From Prorocentrum cordatum (Eukaryota; Sar; Dinophyceae; Prorocentrales; Prorocentraceae), in assembly GCA_963575745.1 (NCBI GenBank), contig CAUYUJ010017638.1:201702-265701 (forward strand): a stretch of DNA of 64,000 nucleotides, given 5' to 3'. Of this stretch, positions 40,049 to 49,367 are shown in pieces. The position numbers and the translations under genes were made by a program. Below the pieces are notes generated by a model. That model saw nothing but the letters and a program-made list of their open reading frames with translations. It made no database searches and was not told where the DNA came from. Each line of letters begins with the position of its first letter. Position 1 is the stretch's first letter.

Positions 40049-40408
40049 ATGCGGAGGCGCGCTGCGGCAGCCGCAGCGGAGGCCGCCGCCGGCGGGGGAG
40101 GGATCCCAGCCTGGCGCGGCAAGGGCGCAGGCGACAAGGGCGGCAAAGGCGGCAAGGTCAAGGGCAAGCACGCCAGCACGATTGCCAAGGGCGCCAAGAG
40201 CCGCGGCAAGGGCGACAAGGGCGGCAAGGGCGGCTACTCCAAGGGCGACCAGGGCAGCCGCGGCCCGAGCGAGCGCGGCAGGCCCGGCGCGGGCAGCCGC
40301 GCGTCGAGGGGCGGCGATGGTGGCAGCCCCCGCAGCCGCAGTGAGCGCGGCGGAGATCGCAGCGGCGACGAGGGCCGTGGCGGCCAGGGGAACACGCCAT
40401 CCATCTAG
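40049..40408 (+). CDS. RGG/KGG-rich tail ORF
   Basis: A 119-residue frame, the same frame as the zinc finger, 184 nt after its stop. It is Gly/Lys/Arg/Ser-rich: KGAGDKGGKGGKVKGKHAST, AKGAKSRGKGDKGGKGGYSK and SPRSRSERGGDRSGDEGRGG. This composition is typical of RNA-binding tails. It probably continued the RRM/zinc-finger protein before the stop arose. The B1 repeat begins 409 bp downstream. Confidence 0.55.
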   Translation: MRRRAAAAAAEAAAGGGGIPAWRGKGAGDKGGKGGKVKGKHASTIAKGAKSRGKGDKGGKGGYSKGDQGSRGPSERGRPGAGSRASRGGDGGSPRSRSERGGDRSGDEGRGGQGNTPSI

Positions 40409-40816
40409 GCGTGGCAGCACCCCACATCCCGACGCCAGCGACCGCGGCATCGCGGGCTGCGGGCGGAAGACAGCGGCCCATGGAGGCGGACCGCCAAACG
40501 GGCCCAGGCCCGTGAGTGAGAGGTTGTTTGAGCATGGCGCGCACGTCGCGCGCTATGCGGCCCCCTTCTTCCTGCGCGCTGCGCGGGCGGGGCCACACTT
40601 GCGCTCTGCGCCCGGCGCATCTTGCGCCGCTTCGTTTTTCTTTCTTACTTTGCGCTCTTCGCGCACGCGCCGCGCCCGCGCTCTGGGTGCGCGGGGCGCG
40701 GAAGGCCTCAAGGATGCAGGCTAGTGGCCGCGCGCGCGAGGCTCACCGGGCCTCGGCCCCGCCCTGTGCCTCTGGCGGGGCGGCCTGCGCGCGCTGCTGC
40801 GCTTTTACTTTCTCGT
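40409..40816. other. Non-coding end of the YR element
   Basis: GC-rich with CGCGCGCG and GCGCTGCGCGG-like steps; no coding similarity. Expected position of a 3' untranslated region. Confidence 0.5.
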
Positions 40817-41023
40817 GGCCGTGCGGCCGCAGGCGTGCCAGAGCGCGAGCGCGTGGGCCGTCAGGGCCCACGCACGCGCGCCGGGCGTGGACCACCGGGG
40901 TCCGCGCCCGGGTGGAGGTGCGCGTCGCCACGCTGCCATGAGAAAACATCTCCCCTCCGTCCCTGTCTCCTCCTCTCCTCCTCCTCCCCTCCCTCCGTTG
41001 AGTGCACGCGTATCTCACTTAAC
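40817..41023 (+). repeat. Terminal repeat B1
   Basis: Begins GGCCGTGCGGCCGCAGGCGT and ends TATCTCACTTAAC. It matches 41162-41370 with only scattered substitutions and one extra base there (AAAAGCATC for AAAACATC). Confidence 0.93.
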
Positions 41024-41129
41024 TTGTATAGTCTGATTGGTTTGTAGACTGCAGGTTAAGTGGGAGGGGGTGTGGGCTCAGGTAGCCATTTTGGGTCCGT
41101 AGCGTTCGGCTCAGGCCGACGCGCGGGTG
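41024..41129 (+). repeat. Terminal repeat A2 with spliced-leader relict
   Basis: Second copy of 6108-6213, identical by eye over 106 bp, with GTAGCCATTTTGG at 41082-41094. It lies between B1 and B2 with a 32-bp spacer before B2. Confidence 0.93.
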
Positions 41130-41161
41130 CCCACCCACCCCGCTTTGCTCCCTGACGCCTG

Positions 41162-41370
41162 GGCCGTGCGGCCGCAGGCGTGCCAGAGCGCGAGCGCGTG
41201 GGCCGTCAGGGCCCACGCACGCGCGCCGGGCGCGGACTACCGGGGTCCGCGCCCGGGTGGAGGTGCGCGTCGCCACGCTGCCATGAGAAAAGCATCTCCC
41301 CTCCGTCCCTGTCTCCTCCTCTCCTCCTCCTCCCCTCCCTCCGTTGAGTGCGCGCGTGTCTCACATAACT
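41162..41370 (+). repeat. Terminal repeat B2, element end
   Basis: Second B copy. Similarity to B1 ends at CATAAC/CTTAAC, marking the inferred right end of the element. Confidence 0.9.
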
Positions 41371-41600
41371 GATAGAGATGGCGCCAACCCTGCCTCGGGG
41401 GACACTTTTCACGGGGGGCTCCTGTGGGACAGCCCCTGACGGGGACCGCTCCTGGAGACCCCTCGTGGAGACTCGGTGACCCCTGTGAAAAGCTTTCGTG
41501 GGGAGTTCCAGTGAGGAGCCCTCCTGGGGGCCCCCCGTGGCGCCTCGACGGCCCGTCAGGCTGCCGCGCGCCCTGGGACGAGGGAAAACCGTTCGGGCAC
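41371..41600. other. GGGGA/CCCCT-rich spacer
   Basis: Degenerate short units such as GGGGACCGCTCCTGGAG and CCCCTCGTGGAGACT; similar in style to the GGCCTCTTGGGG family. No gene. Confidence 0.5.
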
Positions 41601-41602
41601 CT

Positions 41603-41625
41603 CTCTCTCTCTCTCTGTCTTTGTC

Positions 41626-41657
<32 letters not shown>

Positions 41658-41755
41658 CCTCTCTCTCTCTGCCTCCTCTCTCTTTATAATGTATACGTAG
41701 ACGAACGTATATGTACATGTATCTCTCTCTCTCTCTCTTTCTTTCTCCTCCTCCT
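41603..41755. repeat. (CT)n microsatellites
   Basis: CT dinucleotides at 41603-41684 with GT interruptions and again at 41721-41754. Confidence 0.95.
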
Positions 41756-42280
41756 GGCAGTCAAACCTGATAGCCATGCTGCATTATTGATATGTTCACA
41801 CACGTCCTACGAGGCCGAGTGCACGTGCATTGATCGTTGAAGGGACCCGGTCAACCATGAGTAGACCCAATAGGATCTGGGCTTTGGAAGGGGAGGACGA
41901 TGATGATGAGGAGGAATCATATCAAGGTGGCAACAAGGTAGGGAGAATGGAGGTTGCAAGACGGATGAGGGATGATGGCCCATAGGATCCGGGACCAGGA
42001 TTGTGGGCCGCAAGGTCTCACAACCAAAGTTGGGTAGCATAAGCTCGCGCATGGTCAATATCATTGCATATTTGCTTTGCGCGCTCGTATCCGGTGAATG
42101 TGCAGCGCTAGGGCGACACATTCCAAAGGAATCTTACGAGACCTGACGGATTTCAAATGGAGAGGAGCATCTGGACATTGAATACCGCGAGTGCTCAATC
42201 ATACGACAGCGCTCCGAATTGTGAACACGTGTGCCCAGGCTACTGCCCAATAGATTATGGATGGCGCAAAACAAGGAAAG
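41756..42280. other. Unassigned sequence
   Basis: Moderate-GC sequence without recognised gene or repeat. Confidence 0.4.
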
Positions 42281-42289
42281 CCGTGGAGG

Positions 42290-42718
42290 AGTTGGAGGAG
42301 GAGGAGAAGGATGCGGAGGAGGAGGAGGAGGAGGAGGAGGAGGAGGAGGAGGAGGAGGAGGAGGAAAAGGAGGAGAGGAGGATGAGGACGAGCAGGAGGA
42401 GGAGCAGGGAGCAGGGAGAGAGGAGGAGAAAAGAGGAGGGCGAAACGGAGGAGGAGGTGGAATCGGAGGAGAGGAGGGGAGGAGGAGGAGGAGGAGGAGG
42501 AGGAGGAGGAGGAGGGAGGAGGAGGAGGAGGAGGAGGAGGAAGGAGGAGGAGGAGGAGGAGGAGGAGGAGGGGCCATGCTTGCTTTGCTGCGGGACGCCG
42601 TCGTAATGCCGTCGTGTCCTCCGAGTCCGCGGGCGGCAGGAGCCAGAGGAGGAGGGACGGGGGAGGGAGCAGGCAGGGAGAGGAGGAGGAAGAGGAGGAG
42701 GGGTTCCAAGGGAGGGCC
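42290..42718. repeat. (GGA)n microsatellite
   Basis: GGA trinucleotides with CGG/AAG interruptions; open frames read poly-Glu/Gly or poly-Ser/Leu. Confidence 0.94.
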
Positions 42719-42781
42719 AGGGTGACATACCTGGTGCTGGACGAGGCAGATCGCATGCTGGACTTCGGCTTCCAGGGCTAG
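42719..42781 (+). pseudogene. Orphan DEAD-box helicase exon
   Basis: The frame reads RVTYLVLDEADRMLDFGFQG and TAG. LVLDEADRMLDFGF is the Walker B motif II region of DEAD-box RNA helicases. The exon-like segment is bounded by CCAGGG on both sides (GGCCAGGGTGAC and TTCCAGGGCTAG), fitting a short exon with an AG acceptor and a non-canonical GC- or GG-type donor. No other helicase motifs were found nearby, so it is either one exon of a gene extending outside or a stranded remnant. Confidence 0.75.
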
Positions 42782-44519
42782 CCGCGTTGGCCGCCGCCGC
42801 CTTGTCCGCTGACCCGTGCTGCCGCCATTTCGTACACCAGTACATTCCGTTGATGGGGTTGGGGGCACCACGTGTCATTGCGCCTGTATCCATCTTTGGC
42901 GAGCTGCATTGTGCGTGGGATGGGGCTGGGGTGGAGGGGGTGGGCGGAGACTACTTCCAGTTGCTTCGAGGGAGGCCTCTCGGTGCTGATTGGCGCCTGT
43001 ACCCAAGGGGCGACGGAGAGAGGATGGAGGATGGATGCTGAGGGAGGAAGCGAGGAGGAGAGGACTGATAGAGGAAAGGAGGGCGGGAGGAGGAAGAGGA
43101 AGAGGCGTAGGAGGGACCAGAGTATGCCCAGGATGCACCAGTGATGCAGAAGTACAGGCCCTGGTGGCCCCACGTCCCCTCCTCACAAGTCCCTGCGGCT
43201 ACTGCTTCTCACTGCGGCCGGTGCCCCCCTGAAGGACGAGCGCCACGTGGGCCTGCCGTTCAGGCGAGGGCCCCGTTCTGAAAGTGAGCCGCACCCTTCC
43301 AGCTATGAGGAGTGCGAGAGGGTCGGATCGTAGATGTCAGGGAAAGGTTGCTCGAGAGCTCCGTTTTGGGAAGGGCCGCCCTCCACCAGTGTAAGCTCCG
43401 AGGCCTTCCTGTGAGGATTCCACCCGCTTCTCCTGCTGCGTCCACGGGCAACCCAGGATTCCGGGCGAAGGCCCCCGCGCGAGCCCCAGGCGTGAACGAC
43501 ATCGTCGTCGTCCTCGTCGTCCTCGTCGTGGTTGTCGTCGTCGCTGTCGTCGCTGTTGCTGCTGCTGGGCTGCCGCTGCCGCTCCTGGAAGGGTTCCGAT
43601 CGGTCCCAATTCCTCGCGTGCGCGCCGGCACCTCGCGTCGCGCTCCGCCACGGTGCGAGCCAGGCCTGGGCAGAGCCCCCCTTGCGTCGAGGTCTGCGGG
43701 TTCTCAACTGGGTCCTCCCCCTTTCGCGGAGCTGGCTGCGATCGCGTGGGCGCGCCTCGTGTGGCTGCCAGACCGTTCCGGCCTCCCCGAGGGCCCTCTC
43801 GCTTGGGGCTCCTGGAGGTGCGGGGTCTCTTCTGGGGTGGGTGGTGTGGGGGGGCATTCTGGTGGTGGGGGGGCACATTTTGGCACCCAGGGAGCTTGCT
43901 TGGGTCCGCGCTTCGGCAGCCGACCTGCTGGTTTATGCCCGGGTGATCTCCCTGAGGTCGCTGCGTGGTTGCTCCGTCGTGGGAGCCTCCTGGCGCCCAT
44001 CTTTTCCTCTTTGTTGTCGCCACGCGGCGGCCAGGACTGGGTCAGGCAGGGGCATCCAGGCGTCGACTTCCGCCCGGCAGTCAAACTAAAGGCGCTGTGC
44101 CCGTGGAGTCGCACGGCCACATTCGATCCGCGAGTGCCCAAGCAATAAGCTTGTTGGTCCTCTCTCCTCATCCTCCTTTTCCTTCTCCTCTTCCTCCTCC
44201 TTGCCATCCCCCTCTACACCCATCCCCTGCTCTTCTCCCCCCCTCCCTCTCATCCTTCCCTCTGCCCCTCAGCGCACGGCCAGGCGACGTAGACGCAATC
44301 TCCGGTCAGATCAGACCAGAGCGACAGGTGCGCGCGGACGCGATGACGCCGATCTCTGTCTCGCACCGTCGGGCGGAGGAGGAGGGTGAGGAGGAGGGGG
44401 GCCAGTGTAAACCCCAAATGCATCAACGATGTCGCAATACACCGTCCCTCCAAATTCCCTCTTCACGTGACCCTACAAGAATTGAATCAAGAGGTTACGC
44501 CGTTCCGCTGACCCCCAGA
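42782..44519. other. Unassigned sequence with open frames
   Basis: Purine-rich at 43010-43125 and (CCT)n near 44170-44240. A long plus frame (43312-44148) and its antisense are both open but neither resembles a known protein; a (GTC)n-like tract at 43500-43570 helps keep them open. Treated as non-coding. Confidence 0.4.
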
Positions 44520-44812
44520 AGAGGCCGTTTAGGGGCCTCTTGTGGGGACCCTCTGGGGTCCTCGTTTGGGCCTCTTCGGGCCGCTTGGGAGTTTCGTCGG
44601 CGCCTGCTGGCGATCTCAAGGGGCCTCTTGGGGCGGAGGGCTCGGGATGTCAGTTCGAGTTGCCTCTCTTGGGCTCCTCTTGGAACCCTGTTGGGGCTCT
44701 GTCGGGCCATCTTGGGCACCTCTTAGGGCTGTCTTGGGACCCTCTTGGGCCTTCTTGGGGCTTCGTGGTTCCGTCTTGGAGCGACCACGGGGGCCTTTTG
44801 AACCATCTTGGA
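44520..44812 (+). repeat. GGCCTCTTGGGG degenerate repeats
   Basis: Short units such as GGGGCCTCTTG, GGACCCTC and TTGGGCCTTCTTGGGG, immediately before the left 262-bp repeat. Related tracts lie at 50335-50455, 60815-60890 and, inverted, 63110-63880. Confidence 0.85.
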
Positions 44813-44817
44813 CGATG

Positions 44818-45079
44818 TCGAACTCTAAAGCGAGCTGGGGGACGTAAAGAGTGGAAGCGAGCGTGCGCCCGCGGCCGCGTTGGCTCAAGCGGCCGGCCGC
44901 CCAGATTTGACTTTGCCTCACCGCGAGGAATCCTATCGCTATCGAGACCAAAAGGATCTTCCTATTGCTTGAGATGGCTTCTCCTATCATATTGGGACTA
45001 TCGTCCCTACGATACAACAGAGCAGGAACTTGGCTTCGCTTGGGGCGAAGCTGTTGGCTGGGCCTTCCAGCCCCCTTCA
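44818..45079 (+). repeat. Left 262-bp direct repeat (LTR candidate)
   Basis: Begins TCGAACTCTAAAGCGAGCTG and ends GGGCCTTCCAGCCCCCTTCA. It matches 60498-60758 at roughly nine of ten positions by eye. Two small stems are conserved: CTTCGCTTGGGGCGAAG and GGCTGGGCCTTCCAGCC. It ends in CA but lacks a shared TG start, and no clear primer-binding site follows, so LTR status is likely but not proven. Confidence 0.65.
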
Positions 45080-45201
45080 AAATTCGTAGCGGAGCTGGCT
45101 TATGGTGGTCAATTCTAGCTCTACTCCTCACCATCCACGGCACTATCTGGTGGACTACGGATATGGTGGAACATCAGAAAGCAGTGGCATTACGCGGATG
45201 A

Positions 45202-45852
45202 GTGTATATAGCTACGCAGTACCGCAAGGAATTTTGCAGTGACACCTCTGCTCCAGCGGAGGTTTCTTTTTTATATCCTACATCCCTGCGCTATTACACT
45301 CCTGAAGCCCACCCACGTACTCCAATTGGAAGCTTCTTCGAAGACATACTGCATGGAAACATGCGACATGATATACTGCCGCCTCCGATCCCACGCAGAC
45401 TTCCGACGACAAAACATGAGTCTTCACCGACTACATCCGACTACGACATACGAGGCCATTGGATTGGGATTACTATCTTTGGGCTCATATGGGTTGCTCT
45501 TGGATGCGCGGTAGGACATATGCGGGGCGGAGACGACACTAGAACGATTGGCCCGCACTGGGATCCTGCCGGTCAAGTACCATTTCGCGAGTTCGTCCGC
45601 GAGGTACACGCCGGGATCAATGTGACCACAGGCAGCATGACGCCCTCCCAGCAGGCCGCCGCACTGCAGCGCGGTCTTGGAGGGCTCGTACGGACCATAG
45701 CCATGAGAGCCCCCCCAGCAGTCATCAATTTTGGCGTCAATATAGGCGGTCGCCACACTGACGGCGTCACCTACATTATGTTCCTTTTTACCTACGAAGT
45801 TCGAGAACTTAGAAGAGGAACGTCAACTCAACTCTGGCACGACTCTCATTGA
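45202..45852 (+). CDS. Copia Gag, N-terminal part
   Basis: A 216-residue ORF. Residues 75-105 include a hydrophobic stretch (HWIGITIFGLIWVALGCAVG). From about 118 the Gag core is readable: WDPAGQVPFREFVREV, MTPSQQAAALQRGLGGLVRT and GGRHTDGVTYIMFL. The last residues leave the Gag frame; the next frame continues LNSGTTLIDFRVHAGERIDQ. The start is uncertain because 80 bp of the first part may be leader. Confidence 0.6.
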   Translation: MYIATQYRKEFCSDTSAPAEVSFLYPTSLRYYTPEAHPRTPIGSFFEDILHGNMRHDILPPPIPRRLPTTKHESSPTTSDYDIRGHWIGITIFGLIWVALGCAVGHMRGGDDTRTIGPHWDPAGQVPFREFVREVHAGINVTTGSMTPSQQAAALQRGLGGLVRTIAMRAPPAVINFGVNIGGRHTDGVTYIMFLFTYEVRELRRGTSTQLWHDSH

Positions 45853-46656
45853 CTTTCGGGTCCACGCGGGAGAACGAATCGACCAGACGTTAGCACGGTT
45901 CGAGATAGCCCGCTACGAAGCCGAAGCCGCCGGCTTCAACATCCTTGGCTGCACGATGTTAACGGTAATACTATTGAGAGCTCTGGGAGTGGGACGTCGC
46001 GGGCACAGCAGCTCTTGCAGCCTCTGAGCCACCGCGTGCCGAGGGACCAAGCACAATTCGACGCTCTACTCGACCGTGTGAGGTCTTATGCTCAGATAGC
46101 TGAGAGGACCCCCTGGCAATATTGGTGGTATCTTTAGTCACGGTCACCGAACCGAGACTTTCCACGCAGAGGCCAATGCAGGGCAACCTGCTAGCAACCT
46201 CTGGGGCGGCGGCGTTCTGCCGGCTGGGGCCGCTGCACTCTTGGCTCAGAATGGCGGAACGACCTCGGGGTCGCAAGGCCCTCTGGGCCAGACCCAGGGG
46301 ACCGCCCGACGCGGCCTCTCCTATTCAAGGCCTCTGCGGGGCAACCCGCCGAGTCCGACTTCGACTCCGGCACCGATGCTGATGCGTCTTCCGATGATGA
46401 AGCTTCCGCTTTGGATTGCTCTGATCTGCCTACATACCTCGCCGAACAGCAGCAAGCTCAATGGTTATTTTTGGGCAATCAAAAAAGCACGAGCGTCGTT
46501 GGCGGGGGTCCACGAAGAAACCAGTCAGAAGGGTAAGACGTATGGCACGGTGGACACTTAAAGGAATAGGCAAAGGTCGAAGTAAAGGCAAGGGTACGCG
46601 TCGGCAACTACATACTAGCATTCCTAGCGTCTCTCACCGGGCCCCAGTATGAAGAC
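45853..46656 (+). pseudogene. Copia Gag, middle and C-terminal part, frame-broken
   Basis: Continuation of Gag spread over several frames: IDQTLARFEIARYEAEAAGF, then QPLSHRVPRDQAQFDALLDR and AQIAERTP, and near 46450 LPTYLAEQQQAQWLFLGNQK. Hairpin copies lie at 46178 and 46336. The 46.5-46.65 kb part encodes a basic Gly/Lys-rich run leading into the CCHC ORF. Confidence 0.5.
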
Positions 46657-47346
46657 ATGTCTATAGGTGCTGGCAGAAACCGTATGCATGCATCAGGTAA
46701 AGGTAAAGGACGACGAGGAAACCCAAAATATGCCAACAGTAAAACCACGGAGTGCGACATATGTCAAAGCGCACAACATTTCCGACGCGAATGCCCCCAA
46801 GGTGATGGAAGAGGCAGGGGCCCGTCAATGCATCTGGCTCAAACGGACTCCGACATGCAGTATGTTGATTGGCGGTCACTTCTGACCGACCCTGTCGACA
46901 GCTCAGCCACAGTTATTCATTTCATGGCTTCCAGGTATCTAAGTGCCAGCATGACCCCCGAGAATTGCGCCGACGAGCTGTTCGAGCAGGTGTTCGCTGG
47001 CCACGACGACATCGACCTGGCAGGGTGGCTGGGTGCACCCATCGCGGGGCAACCTGCAGATATTGAGTATGTCGAGAACTTCCACGTGCCCGTCGAAGGT
47101 GATTTTTGTATGGCGGGGGCACCCGCGGACTCAGATTCTACCATTCCTGCAACATGGGAAGAAGTACTTGCAATGCTTTATCCCCTTGTGATTGGAAATC
47201 CGATAGACGCGGACCCGATCGATGATGATGATCCACTGCGGGGAAACCCGCGCGACGCTGGTGACCTGCCTGAACGCATTCGCTATGAGCGTGGGCATAA
47301 TGAAGAGTTTCAGTGTACTTTTTGTTGCGTCAGATCGGTCCGCTAG
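46657..47346 (+). CDS. Copia nucleocapsid segment with CCHC knuckle
   Basis: A 229-residue frame. GKGKGRRGNPKYANSKT precedes the zinc knuckle CDICQSAQHFRREC (CX2CX4HX4C, residues about 34-47), which binds RNA in Gag. The following 150 residues are acidic. In-frame hairpin insertions read IAGQPAD (47044) and MAGAPAD (47113); the one at 47238 reads LRGNPR, shifted by one base relative to the others. Confidence 0.7.
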   Translation: MSIGAGRNRMHASGKGKGRRGNPKYANSKTTECDICQSAQHFRRECPQGDGRGRGPSMHLAQTDSDMQYVDWRSLLTDPVDSSATVIHFMASRYLSASMTPENCADELFEQVFAGHDDIDLAGWLGAPIAGQPADIEYVENFHVPVEGDFCMAGAPADSDSTIPATWEEVLAMLYPLVIGNPIDADPIDDDDPLRGNPRDAGDLPERIRYERGHNEEFQCTFCCVRSVR

Positions 47347-47707
47347 CAGTCCGAGGCGAACGCCGAGCCGCCTGCCCTTGATAATGAAGAAGACATATCA
47401 TGACGATCCAAGTCTTTCACCAATGGACGACGAAGACGAACAGGGATATGATGACCGTGTGGTACGTCGAGGTCGAGCTCCCAGCCCCTCGCCGGATCGA
47501 GCGCGAGCCCGCTCCAGCGGCGACCGTTCGAGCGGTGTTCAGCGTCCTCATCTTCCTGGGGCGGGGGCCGCAAGTGGCCCGCCAGGGCAGGCGACAAGAG
47601 CGCATGCCCCCCCCCCCCCAAGGAAGGAACGCCCGCGGGGAAACCCGCCTCAAGATGATCAACATCGAGGAGAAGAATATCCAGAAGGTCAAGTACAGCG
47701 TTTTTGA
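47347..47707 (+). CDS. Copia polyprotein linker, acidic/proline-rich
   Basis: The frame reads DDPSLSPMDDEDEQGYDDRV and then RAPSPSPDRARARSSGDRSS, disordered in character. Hairpin copy at 47635-47648 reads RGNPP. A C run at 47608-47619 is a likely indel site. Confidence 0.45.
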
Positions 47708-48528
47708 AAGGCTGGAACAAACCTGGGTTGGCTCGTCAGTGCATACCTGCAGAGCAGATGGAAGACTGGTTGAACAGAGGTTGGAACGAACATCAAATCC
47801 GGCACTGGTATTCTCTTCGCCAGGCCAAACGAGATGATGATGGCAATATCATTCGCTCAAAGAAGGGACAGACAAAATCGCAGGAAAAGATGGCCGTGCG
47901 TGATCACAAAAGGGCCATCGTTGAGGATCGAAGGCTCTGCAGGGGGGCTTGTTGCACATGCCGCAGCCATGCTGGTCACAGGCTGGGCTGCCCCATGAGG
48001 CGCCCATCACGGAGCCCTGATTTCAAAAGAACACCGTGGGTTTGGTCTCATGGAGATGGTTGGGGGCGCTGCGCTGACCCCAACAAGACGCAATATCATG
48101 AGCGGCTGCCGGAAGAGGACTACGCCCCTGCCACTCGTGCAGAGATAACTCAGGCAGAGGCCATTTGGCAGAATTTGACGCCTACTCATAATCTGGCGCA
48201 GTGCAATCGCGAGTGTCATGCAGGGAAACCTGCCGATCATAAACCAGGAGACATCCGACGAGAAGCTGATGCATATGAAGATGCTGAAATGGCTGAAGAA
48301 GTTGATCCTACGGAAGCTGCCCTTGTCGACGGTGAGTCAAGGGACTCGGGTATCACTGACATTACGTGTGAAACTGATACTCTGATTAACCCCGATTACG
48401 CTGTCACCAGGGACATGGGGTCTCTCCTTGCAGGCGGGTTGCTTACTGTGCTCAAGGTGTGGGCTGGGTCACTTCATGCATGGCCGAAAGGCGCGATGCA
48501 GGTGCGTACTTACTTGCAGGGAATATGA
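47704..48528 (+). CDS. Copia-associated Cys-rich domain of unknown function
   Basis: A 274-residue frame. It contains MEDWLNRGWNEHQIRHWYSL, a Cys cluster CRGACCTCRSHAGHRLGCPM (about 79-99) and TPWVWSHGDGWGRCADPNKT, then an acidic tail. The spacing could bind zinc. I do not recognise the family. A hairpin copy at 48220-48233 reads HAGKPAD. It lies between the nucleocapsid and KptA-like segments. Confidence 0.5.
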   Translation: MKGWNKPGLARQCIPAEQMEDWLNRGWNEHQIRHWYSLRQAKRDDDGNIIRSKKGQTKSQEKMAVRDHKRAIVEDRRLCRGACCTCRSHAGHRLGCPMRRPSRSPDFKRTPWVWSHGDGWGRCADPNKTQYHERLPEEDYAPATRAEITQAEAIWQNLTPTHNLAQCNRECHAGKPADHKPGDIRREADAYEDAEMAEEVDPTEAALVDGESRDSGITDITCETDTLINPDYAVTRDMGSLLAGGLLTVLKVWAGSLHAWPKGAMQVRTYLQGI

Positions 48529-48602
48529 AAGTACCACTTAAGAATCTGGCTCTCAGGAGGCCAGGTGGTGACGATCTGAATCCTGACCGAGGTCCCATGT
48601 AG

Positions 48603-49367
48603 CTGTATAGGCGGTATGCACCTGGGGCGCCGGCAGGATCTACGGCAAAGGCAGCGCCCGAGCCGAAGCCAGAAACGATCGATCTTCCTTCGTCTTCTGA
48701 TTCTGACTCTGGTTCATTAAGTCCATCTCTTGGTCCTGATCATCTTAAGCCCCAGAAGAAGAAGCGGAAGAGTCCAGATGATCCTAGTCTTGGGGGCAGC
48801 AAGAGAGATGCGGGGCAACCTGCTGAGCAACTTGCTGATCGACGACGATCCAGGGGGCCAGCAGTGGCCGCCGCAGCAGCTATATTCCAGGGCACCAGTA
48901 CGCCTGCCCCAAAGGAGCCCGCGCCGCGTCGTGGCCCTGCCCCAGGTCGGACGCGCAGGACAGGATGGGTACCTAATTTGGATGTAAGAACAAGGGGCGC
49001 TTCCTCCACGCAGCATGCTGAGAAGCTCCTTGCTATTGCACCAAAGGTGCCAGGAGCAGTGCCCAGGGACAAGGCTGCCGAGTCATGCAATACCAAAGAG
49101 AAGAAGCACCGTGATTTCGATATCAGTACCCCGCGAGGAACTCCAAGGACGCCTAGAGGATCTGTTGGTGCTACCGCGTCGGCGGCGAGCGCAGCAGTGT
49201 CTGCAGCGCCAGCGCCGAGGGCTGCCCCGCATTCTGCGGGGCAACCAGCTCAGAGTTCTGCGGGGCAGCCTGCTCGCAGCCCAGCGGGGCAACCTGCCCA
49301 TGCGCTGGAGGTGCCACCGGAATGTGAGGAATACTGGGACAGGCTGCGCACTGGCAACTGTGCATGA
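48603..49367 (+). CDS. Copia polyprotein linker rich in AGQPA insertions
   Basis: Open frame without its own start, reading RYAPGAPAGSTAKAAPEPKP, then PQKKKRKSPDDPSLGGSKRD. An Ala/Arg-rich stretch ends in three closely spaced pentapeptides AGQPA at 49236 (decayed hairpin), 49260 and 49284. It stops at 49365-49367, overlapping the next ORF start. Disordered; spacer between folded domains. Confidence 0.5.
   Translation: MYRRYAPGAPAGSTAKAAPEPKPETIDLPSSSDSDSGSLSPSLGPDHLKPQKKKRKSPDDPSLGGSKRDAGQPAEQLADRRRSRGPAVAAAAAIFQGTSTPAPKEPAPRRGPAPGRTRRTGWVPNLDVRTRGASSTQHAEKLLAIAPKVPGAVPRDKAAESCNTKEKKHRDFDISTPRGTPRTPRGSVGATASAASAAVSAAPAPRAAPHSAGQPAQSSAGQPARSPAGQPAHALEVPPECEEYWDRLRTGNCA

Larger units (their letters stand above)
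6108..41370 (+). mobile_element. Split-direct-repeat YR retroelement (Ngaro/PAT-like), interrupted
   Basis: The limits are inferred from repeats. A 106-bp sequence, A, occurs at 6108-6213 and again at 41024-41129, identical by eye. The second copy lies between two roughly 207-bp copies of sequence B (40817-41023 and 41162-41370). This A1...B1-A2-B2 order is the published terminal structure of PAT/Ngaro-type YR retroelements. In the same strand it encodes gag-like ORFs, a CCCH finger, a methyltransferase-like domain, RT, RNase H, a tyrosine recombinase and an RRM-containing ORF. About 20.4 kb of unrelated DNA (15614-35990) splits the coding region. Several frameshifts indicate a decayed copy. 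That the two halves are one copy is inference from the repeats and strand. Confidence 0.75.

Noticed and set aside
43312-44148. 278-residue plus-strand ORF
   Set aside because: No motif recognised, antisense equally open, and partly kept open by a (GTC)-like tract.
44965-45201. Small hydrophobic ORF starting in the left 262-bp repeat
   Set aside because: Starts in a repeat whose right copy gives a different reading; not conserved as protein.
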